Assembly: GCA_017459485.1 (NCBI GenBank)
Contig: JAFUCW010000023.1
Span: 1-10,800 of the forward strand
Direction of reading: 5' to 3'
Origin: Eggerthellaceae bacterium
GTDB taxonomy: Bacteria; Actinomycetota; Coriobacteriia; Coriobacteriales; Eggerthellaceae
Length of the DNA stretch: 10,800 bases
Shown: positions 6,523 through 10,800 of the stretch, piece by piece
How positions within the stretch are numbered: the first letter of the stretch is position 1
Layout: every line of letters starts with the position of its first letter
Position numbers and translations under genes: made by a program
The notes under the pieces: generated by a model
Database searches by the model: none
What the model was told of the DNA's origin: nothing
Seen by the model: the letters and a program-made list of their open reading frames with translations, nothing else

Positions 6523-7737
6523 ATGCTGTCAGCCGAAGAACAATTGCATATCATCAAAAGCGGGGTCGCCGAAATCGTCCCCGAAGAAGCGCTGCTGAAA
6601 AAGCTCAAGGAGGAGCGTCCGCTCAACGTCAAGCTGGGCGTGGACCCAACTGCTCCAGACATTCATCTGGGCCATGCGGTCCCGTTGCGCAAGCTTCGCA
6701 CGTTTCAGGACCTGGGGCACCAGGTTATCCTTATCATCGGCGACGGCACGGCGCTTATCGGCGACCCGTCCGGGCGCAACTCCACCCGTCCACAGCTTAC
6801 GCCCGAGCAGGTAGCGGAAAACGCCCAAACCTACGTCGACCAGGCGTTTCAGATCCTCGATCCGGACAAGACCACGCTCGTCCACAACGCTGACTGGCTG
6901 CTTGCCTTGAACCTGGAAGGACTGCTCAAGATAGCGAGCAACTTCACCGTGGCGCGCATTTTGGAGCGCGACGACTTCCACAACCGCTACACCGGCGGTC
7001 TTCCCATCGGGGTGCACGAGTTTCTCTATCCGATGATGCAGGCCTACGACAGCGTCCAGATAAAGGCGGATGTGGAACTCGGTGGCACCGACCAGCTGTT
7101 CAACCTGCTTGCGGGGCGCGAGCTTATGGAGAAGATGGGCATGGAGCCGCAGGTGTGCCTGACGCTTCCGTTGCTCGAAGGCACCGACGGCGTGCAGAAG
7201 ATGAGCAAGTCCTATGGCAACTACATCGGTTTGACTGACGAGCCAAACGACATGTTCGGCAAGGTCATGAGCATTCCCGACGAATTGCTGGTGAAATACT
7301 TCAGGCTTGCATCCACCATGCCCGTCGACCAGATCGACGCGCTTGAGGCTGCGCTTGCGGCGGGGGATGCGGACCCGAACCAGACCAAGCGCTCGCTCGG
7401 ACGCAACATTGTGGCTGCGTACTACGACGAAGCGACAGCGCAGGCCGCCGAAGACCATTTCGTGCGCACGGTCGTGAACAAGGAAGTGGACGAAGCGGAC
7501 ATTGTGGAGTTTTCTGCCGACCTTGCACCCAACGACGAAGGCCTTGTCTACCTTGCCAAGCTGCTTGTGGACTGCGGCGCCGTTGCCAGTACGGGCGAAG
7601 CGCGGCGCCTGATAGACGGCGGCGGTGTGAAGGTCAATGACCAGGCCCTTCCAGCGAAATCCTACAATGTGGACCCATCTTTGCTTGCAGGGTCGGTGGT
7701 CACGGCGGGGAAGAGGAAGCATTACCGGTTCGTGTAG
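6523..7737 (+). CDS. tyrS: Tyrosyl-tRNA synthetase
   Basis: This 404-aa class I aminoacyl-tRNA synthetase charges tRNA-Tyr with tyrosine in the cytoplasm. The Rossmann catalytic domain begins LNVKLGVDPTAPDIHLGH, with the HIGH signature as HLGH at residues 48-51. The segment GDGTALIGDPSGR (73-85), ELGGTDQLFNLLAGRE (185-200) and the KMSKS loop (226-230) are all intact. An S4-type RNA-binding domain closes the protein (about 340-395, GEARRLIDGGGVKVND). The length and sequence style are of the shorter HLGH/TyrZ-like group. ATG 6523 is chosen because AAAAGGAAG lies 5 nt upstream; the longer frame from 6421 has no ribosome-binding site and an unlikely Cys-rich extension that overlaps the promoter. 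The gene appears monocistronic, with its own promoter and a terminator shared with the convergent foldase gene. Confidence 0.98.
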   Translation: MLSAEEQLHIIKSGVAEIVPEEALLKKLKEERPLNVKLGVDPTAPDIHLGHAVPLRKLRTFQDLGHQVILIIGDGTALIGDPSGRNSTRPQLTPEQVAENAQTYVDQAFQILDPDKTTLVHNADWLLALNLEGLLKIASNFTVARILERDDFHNRYTGGLPIGVHEFLYPMMQAYDSVQIKADVELGGTDQLFNLLAGRELMEKMGMEPQVCLTLPLLEGTDGVQKMSKSYGNYIGLTDEPNDMFGKVMSIPDELLVKYFRLASTMPVDQIDALEAALAAGDADPNQTKRSLGRNIVAAYYDEATAQAAEDHFVRTVVNKEVDEADIVEFSADLAPNDEGLVYLAKLLVDCGAVASTGEARRLIDGGGVKVNDQALPAKSYNVDPSLLAGSVVTAGKRKHYRFV

Positions 7738-7764
7738 TCCGACGTTTTGCCTAAAAGAGACAAA

Positions 7765-7793
7765 AGAAAGGCCGCCATTGCAGCGGCCTTTCT
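7765..7793. terminator. Bidirectional intrinsic terminator between tyrS and the foldase gene
   Basis: AGAAAGGCCGC (7765-7775) pairs perfectly over 11 bp with GCGGCCTTTCT (7783-7793) around CATTGCA. On the plus strand the 3' arm ends in TTTCTC, serving tyrS. On the minus strand the hairpin is followed by a T-rich tail (TTTCTTTTG), serving the foldase gene that ends at 7814. The convergent arrangement explains one element doing both jobs. Confidence 0.9.
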
Positions 7794-7813
7794 CGTGCAC
7801 GAGGCGAAGGGGA

Positions 7814-8905
7814 CTACGATTCCTCAGAAGAGGAAGTCTCTTCAGAAGAAGAGGACGCGTCATTTCCGTAGGTGGTTCCTTCGGGCATGGGATAGATGGT
7901 GATAGTGCAGCGTGCGCGCTCCTTCTCGATCATCTCTTCGAGGGTGGACTGGGCTTCGCTGTATGCGGTACTGTAGGCGGCGCTGCTCGCGTATCCAACT
8001 GCCTGGGTGCGCATGTATTCCAGGATGTTTTCGGGGAGGTCCTTCACGCTCGAAAGAGGTTCTTGCGGGATCTTCATCTCGCCGATTTTCTTTACGACAT
8101 AGAGAGTGCTGTCTTCTTCCGAAAGAATGGGCTCAGACACTTCGCCTTCCTTGAGCGCGGCAGCCTGTTCTTTGAGGATATCGGGCGCGTAGGTGGTGAA
8201 GTCGGTATAGTAAGGAAGGCTCGAGGCGTCTTTCGCCTCTTCAAATTCTTTGCGCGCCTCCTCGGCAGCCGCTTTGTCGTCAGAAGAGAACATGCCGATC
8301 ATGACATAGGGAGTGCTTTCGTCCTGTCCAGAGTCTGCATTCATGGCGGCGCTGCTTACATAATAGTCGTTGAACATAGCAATCACGTCTTCGTCGGTTG
8401 CAGACGAAGATTCATTGCTTGCCTCGGGGGCGGGCCCCGCCAGTTTCTCCATGAGTTTTTCTTCGGTGGACTGTCCGCTCATATCTTCGGCATAGACTTC
8501 TTCTGCGCTGTCGGAGGATGCGCTGCTCGAAGACGCTTCGCTCGATGAAGAAGAGCTTGTCTCGACGCCCTCTGCTTTGGCGATGCGCTCGACAATGGCG
8601 CTACGAATCAGGTCGTCGATAGCTTGCGAACGCATTTTTTCAGGGGAGTCCGGCTGATAGTCGGGGTCCTGAGCACTATAGTCAAACGACGTGGCATAGT
8701 AGGTGTTCACCCGTTCGGTGACCTCGTCTTCTGTAATAGCGGTGTCGTCCACTGTCGCAGCTGCGTTAGGGCTCGATCCGCCCGTCGCCCCACTGCCAGA
8801 GTTGCAGCCTGCAAGCATTGCCCCGCACAATGCAAGCGACAGGGCAGCAGCTAGCGCAATGGGGGCCGCAAGCTTCTTGTTGTTACGTTTCAAAACAGGC
8901 CTCAC
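7814..8905 (-). CDS. PrsA/SurA-like peptidyl-prolyl isomerase-family foldase lipoprotein
   Basis: The 363-aa product has a Sec lipoprotein signal: basic n-region KRNNKK, hydrophobic core AAPIALAAALSLALCGAM and lipobox LAGC (Cys 34). The mature part starts with a SurA_N-like segment (ATVDDTAITEDEVTERVNTYY, 50-70; MRSQAIDDLIRSAIVERIAKAEGV, 91-114). A Ser-rich insert follows (116-133). The region 175-275 corresponds to the parvulin domain (VMIGMFSSDDKAAAEEARKEFEEAKD, then LKEGEVSEPILSEEDSTLYVVKKI), and a C-terminal helix and strand (SEAQSTLEEMIEKERARCTITIYPMP) match the chaperone fold. The parvulin part looks degenerate, so chaperone activity is safer than isomerase activity. The tail (350-363) is Ser/Glu-rich. 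The likely role is folding of exported proteins at the outer face of the membrane. The start may be GTG 8905 or TTG 8893; the latter has GTGAGG 6 nt upstream as ribosome-binding site. Confidence 0.82.
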   Translation of the reverse strand: MRPVLKRNNKKLAAPIALAAALSLALCGAMLAGCNSGSGATGGSSPNAAATVDDTAITEDEVTERVNTYYATSFDYSAQDPDYQPDSPEKMRSQAIDDLIRSAIVERIAKAEGVETSSSSSSEASSSSASSDSAEEVYAEDMSGQSTEEKLMEKLAGPAPEASNESSSATDEDVIAMFNDYYVSSAAMNADSGQDESTPYVMIGMFSSDDKAAAEEARKEFEEAKDASSLPYYTDFTTYAPDILKEQAAALKEGEVSEPILSEEDSTLYVVKKIGEMKIPQEPLSSVKDLPENILEYMRTQAVGYASSAAYSTAYSEAQSTLEEMIEKERARCTITIYPMPEGTTYGNDASSSSEETSSSEES

Positions 8906-8928
8906 TTTCTCTTAGGCGGAGTAGTCAA

Positions 8929-8961
8929 CACTGCTTCGCCCGCCTGTTTGCGAAGCAAGTG
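8929..8961 (-). other. Stable hairpin in the 5' leader of the foldase gene
   Basis: TGCTTCGC (8932-8939) and GCGAAGCA (8950-8957) pair perfectly around a 10-nt loop. Three more pairs (8929-8931 with 8959-8961) form past a bulged A at 8958. It lies within the predicted transcript leader, about 24 nt before the GTG start, where it could affect mRNA stability or translation. No known riboswitch class is recognised. Confidence 0.4.
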
Positions 8962-9007
8962 CTTTTTTACCTTACTGCGATTCCGAACGCAAGAGAGTGG
9001 GGCGTGG

Positions 9008-9035
9008 TGTATAAATAAAGTTTCAATTTTGTCAT
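9008..9035 (-). promoter_or_regulatory. Promoter of the foldase gene
   Basis: On the minus strand ATGACA (9035-9030), a 16-bp AT-rich spacer and TATACA (9013-9008) form a good sigma-70-type promoter. Transcription would start near 9001 and give a leader of about 95 nt. The 8906-9318 intergenic region otherwise holds only this divergent promoter, the leader hairpin, a 10-bp palindrome GGATGCATCC at 9179-9188, and the candidate promoter of the plus-strand FHA gene; I see no gene in it. Confidence 0.55.
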
Positions 9036-9233
9036 CTAATCTACCCATCATCGTCTCGGTGAAAGGCAATTTACCGTCAGGCTTATATCGCGCAGGATTC
9101 CTGTTGCAAGCGCACAATAGGATGCGTTGCGAACACGGTGAGGAAAGGAAACGGTGGGCAGGGTGGGGCGGCAGGGCGGGATGCATCCGTTTGCACAAGG
9201 CATGCTTTGGCAAGGGGCGGGCGTGCATAGGGT

Positions 9234-9239
9234 TATAAT
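9234..9239 (+). promoter_or_regulatory. Candidate -10 box for the FHA-domain gene
   Basis: A perfect TATAAT lies 79 bp upstream of the GTG start at 9319. The nearest -35-like hexamer, TTGGCA (9207-9212), is 21 bp away, too far for a standard promoter, so activity may be weak or regulated. The resulting leader would contain the 10-bp palindrome CGCACGTGCG (9272-9281). Confidence 0.45.
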
Positions 9240-9318
9240 CGCGTTCAGCCGATAGACAATTGACGCATGGTCGCACGTGCGGTCGGGCATTACCATAGTA
9301 AGTAAGTAGGGGGTTCAC

Positions 9319-10287
9319 GTGGCATACGATCTGGAAACGCCAAGTGGAGCGATGTATGCGTGCTTCAAGCAATTCGGCGGCATTTCGAACAAAGAGCTTG
9401 CGAGTATCGTTTTCTCTAACTCGTTTACGTACGGCGGCATTCCGCTGGTGCAGCGCCTTGACGAGCGCTCGTTTGTCACGCGCAATGTCGTGCATGTCGA
9501 GCCAGGTACGTACGGCGCAATCGCGTTTAACGACTTTACTCAGCTTGCCGACAGGCTCTGCTCCCTGCTGTTTGCCCGATATCCAGGGGAAGAGGGCAGA
9601 AGGCAGGTGGTGGACTTCTTCGTTGGCGAAGGTTGCGACCGCATGCAGATGGCCCTCCAGAACTGGGGGCAAAATGGCATACTGTACCGCAACACGGTGG
9701 TGCACCTGCAAAACCTTGGCATAGCGCTCATAAGCGAGATGGCGACGGTGCTCGTGCTGCAGTTCGTCGCCGCCGGTTGCCTGGGATCTTCTGCCGAGGC
9801 GACTGACAGGGCGCTTGGCTACGCGCAACGCTTCCTTTCGCCTACCGCACGGACGGTGGTGCGCACGAGCTACGACACCATTGCGCAACCTCGTCCAGAA
9901 GGGCATGATGCCATGCTGGGTTTGTGCCAGGTGGTCAATGGCGTCATTCGACTGCCGCCTTATCCGCTTTCGACCGACCCCGAAGGAACCGAAGTGGGCA
10001 GTCTGGCAACTTCGGCGAACGCCATCAACGACGTGGATGCAACGGTGTCCAAACGGCACGTGCGCATATTCCAGGATGCAACAGGGGCGTGGTACGTAGA
10101 AGGGCTGGGGTCCACGAACGGCACGTCGCTTATTCGCGGCGAGGACGGTACGAAGGTGGTCGTGGAGCCCCCTCGTTTGCAGCGCAGTCCCGGGCAGGAG
10201 TTCCCCCCTGTGCCCATTTACCCCCAAGACATGCTGCGTCTTGCAGGAACCACCTTTTTCGTCGTGGTCGAGATGGCTGCACGCTAA
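9319..10287 (+). CDS. FHA-domain protein (phosphothreonine-binding) with uncharacterised N-terminal region
   Basis: The 322-aa product carries a C-terminal forkhead-associated domain, a module that binds phosphothreonine peptides in Ser/Thr-kinase signalling. The key residues are visible: SKRH at 244-247 and GSTNGT at 264-269, followed by closing strands (PVPIYPQDMLRLAGTTFFVVVEM). The first conserved Gly-Arg of the domain is not clear (GTEVGSLATSANAIND), so the N-terminal edge is diverged. Residues 1-210 match nothing I recognise; they are mixed hydrophobic with one long apolar stretch (LGIALISEMATVLVLQFVAAGC, about 133-154) but no signal peptide. The start GTG 9319 has TAGGGGG 5 nt upstream. 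No kinase or phosphatase gene adjoins it, so the phospho-partner is unknown. It lies upstream of, and in the same direction as, the rRNA operon. Confidence 0.85.
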   Translation: MAYDLETPSGAMYACFKQFGGISNKELASIVFSNSFTYGGIPLVQRLDERSFVTRNVVHVEPGTYGAIAFNDFTQLADRLCSLLFARYPGEEGRRQVVDFFVGEGCDRMQMALQNWGQNGILYRNTVVHLQNLGIALISEMATVLVLQFVAAGCLGSSAEATDRALGYAQRFLSPTARTVVRTSYDTIAQPRPEGHDAMLGLCQVVNGVIRLPPYPLSTDPEGTEVGSLATSANAINDVDATVSKRHVRIFQDATGAWYVEGLGSTNGTSLIRGEDGTKVVVEPPRLQRSPGQEFPPVPIYPQDMLRLAGTTFFVVVEMAAR

Positions 10288-10388
10288 CCGCGCTATTCGC
10301 CCTTAGGAGCTACTGTGGGCTGTCTGCGATGGCTGCGTGGGCACTCTTGCGCGCCGTGTGTCGTGTTTGTGTGCGTCGTTAGTAATGC

Positions 10389-10417
10389 TTGCAAGTGAGT
10401 GGTGCGCGCTCTACTAT
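10389..10417 (+). promoter_or_regulatory. Candidate upstream rRNA promoter (P1)
   Basis: TTGCAA (10389-10394), a 17-bp spacer and TACTAT (10412-10417) form a plausible sigma-70-type promoter facing the 16S gene, about 350 nt upstream of it. It follows the FHA stop at 10285-10287 by about 100 bp, in which I see no gene and no clear intrinsic terminator. Confidence 0.4.
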
Positions 10418-10422
10418 AAACA

Positions 10423-10440
10423 AGTTCGCTTCGGCGGACT
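10423..10440 (+). other. UUCG-capped hairpin just downstream of P1
   Basis: AGTTCGC (10423-10429) and GCGGACT (10434-10440) pair over 7 bp (one G-U) around TTCG, forming the extra-stable C(UUCG)G tetraloop. It would lie at the very 5' end of a P1 transcript. It could also act as a weak terminator for the FHA gene, but no U-tract follows. Confidence 0.45.
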
Positions 10441-10531
10441 GGATACGTACCACGCGCACATGCGCAATCGCTCTTATAAACGCAACAAAAATGTACGAAA
10501 TATGGAGAACAGGGCAATCTGAAAATTGTTC

Positions 10532-10560
10532 TTGATTCTCTTGGATGCGTTCGGTAATAT
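10532..10560 (+). promoter_or_regulatory. Main rRNA promoter candidate (P2)
   Basis: TTGATT (10532-10537), a 17-bp spacer and TAATAT (10555-10560) give a good promoter with optimal spacing. An A/T-rich stretch (GAAAATTGTT, 10521-10530) precedes the -35 and could act as an UP element. The leader from here to the mature 16S end would be about 200 nt, normal for an rrn operon. Confidence 0.65.
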
Positions 10561-10616
10561 ATCCAGTTGCCGCTTCTTACGGGAAACGGCGCAAGGTAGA
10601 AAAGAAATGTACTGCC

Positions 10617-10631
10617 GAGAACCTTGAAAAC
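10617..10631 (+). promoter_or_regulatory. boxA-like antitermination element in the rRNA leader
   Basis: GAGAACCTTGAAAAC resembles the boxA element (TGTTCTTTGAAAAC-type) to which the NusB/NusE complex binds to allow rRNA antitermination. Its place, about 55 nt after the P2 -10 and before the leader hairpins, is where such an element belongs. Assignment is by similarity only. Confidence 0.5.
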
Positions 10632-10670
10632 CGGATACTGCGAAAGATGAATTTAAGCGAGATAAAACCT

Positions 10671-10708
10671 CGTCGTTCCAAGTCGACCTCACTGAAGAGG
10701 CAACGACG
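10671..10708 (+). other. rRNA leader hairpin
   Basis: CGTCGTT (10671-10677) pairs with AACGACG (10702-10708), and inside it CCTC (10687-10690) pairs with GAGG (10697-10700). The resulting interrupted stem is typical of structured pre-16S leaders that take part in processing. The flanking leader shows no credible gene. Confidence 0.45.
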
Positions 10709-10745
10709 GAAAGACGTTAAACCAGATTTCAAATTTTTTGTTTGT

Positions 10746-10767
10746 AGCAAGCCGAAAGGCTTGTTTT
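10746..10767 (+). other. Terminator-like hairpin immediately before the mature 16S end
   Basis: CAAGCC (10748-10753), a GAAA tetraloop and GGCTTG (10758-10763), followed by TTTT, have the shape of a short intrinsic terminator. It abuts the expected mature 5' end of 16S rRNA. A full terminator here would block the operon, so it is more likely a processing structure, passed by boxA-dependent antitermination. Confidence 0.5.
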
Positions 10768-10800
10768 AAACGGAGAGATTGATCCTGGCTCAGGATGAAC
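10767..10800 (+). rRNA. rrs: 16S ribosomal RNA, 5' end (partial, continues past window)
   Basis: AGAGATTGATCCTGGCTCAG at 10774-10793 is the universal conserved 5' region of bacterial 16S rRNA, followed by GATGAAC as in Actinomycetota. Aligning A10774 to E. coli position 8 places the mature 5' end near 10767. The usual AGAGTTTGATCC reads AGAGATTGATCC here, one base different at 10778. Only about 34 bases are in the window. Confidence 0.97.

Noticed and set aside
6529..7863. Minus-strand open frame of 444 codons opposite tyrS
   Set aside because: It is antisense to an unambiguous tyrosyl-tRNA synthetase; the protein is His/Arg/Val-rich with no motif, as expected from the complement of GC-rich codons.
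8902..10227. Minus-strand open frame of 441 codons opposite the FHA gene
   Set aside because: It spans the divergent control region and is antisense to the FHA-domain gene; its composition is Arg/His-rich and it lacks a ribosome-binding site or any domain.
10545..10769. Small 74-codon frame in the rRNA leader
   Set aside because: It overlaps the promoter, boxA-like element and leader hairpins, and lacks a ribosome-binding site; the Lys/Arg-rich translation reflects leader RNA.
1..10800. CRISPR arrays, insertion sequences, prophage or integrase genes
   Set aside because: No regularly spaced repeats, terminal inverted repeats, transposase or integrase motifs were seen on either strand.

Overview
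The window looks like chromosomal DNA from a gut-type Coriobacteriia, most likely Eggerthellaceae (a relative of Slackia, Adlercreutzia or Eggerthella; I cannot fix the genus). The evidence is a Tat-exported FAD reductase lipoprotein paired with a divergently transcribed multi-membrane-span LuxR regulator, a combination characteristic of that family. GC-rich codon use and a 16S rRNA 5' end reading GGATGAAC after the universal GGCTCAG support Actinomycetota.

Layout. (1) 1-1730, minus: the first 576 residues of a large protein that continues past the left edge, probably the AddB-like subunit of an AddAB helicase-nuclease; it appears to be leaderless. (2) 1731-1846: a divergent control region with a perfect 7-bp-arm inverted repeat. 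(3) 1847-2560, plus: an unrecognised 237-aa protein. (4) 2619-4178, minus: a LuxR-family regulator with about 12 N-terminal membrane segments. (5) 4463-6345, plus: a Tat-lipoprotein FAD-dependent reductase broken by a single-base frameshift near 6007. (6) 6523-7737, plus: tyrosyl-tRNA synthetase. (7) 7814-8905, minus: a PrsA/SurA-like foldase lipoprotein, convergent with tyrS and sharing a bidirectional terminator with it. (8) 9319-10287, plus: a C-terminal FHA-domain protein. (9) 10288-10766: an rRNA promoter and leader region with two promoter candidates, several hairpins and a boxA-like element. (10) about 10767-10800: the first bases of a 16S rRNA gene.

How the parts work together. The most interesting unit is 2619-6345. 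A membrane-embedded one-component regulator faces the gene for a secreted flavoprotein across a 284-bp shared control region. In this family such pairs are thought to couple sensing of an extracellular small molecule to expression of a reductase that uses it as an electron acceptor. By eye, the reductase lacks the residues that do proton transfer in fumarate and urocanate reductases, so its substrate is probably something else. The frameshift removes the last 112 residues, so in this strain it is either a pseudogene or carries a sequence error. The remaining genes are mainly housekeeping (DNA repair, tRNA charging, extracytoplasmic folding, rRNA). I found no mobile element, CRISPR array, tRNA or prophage.
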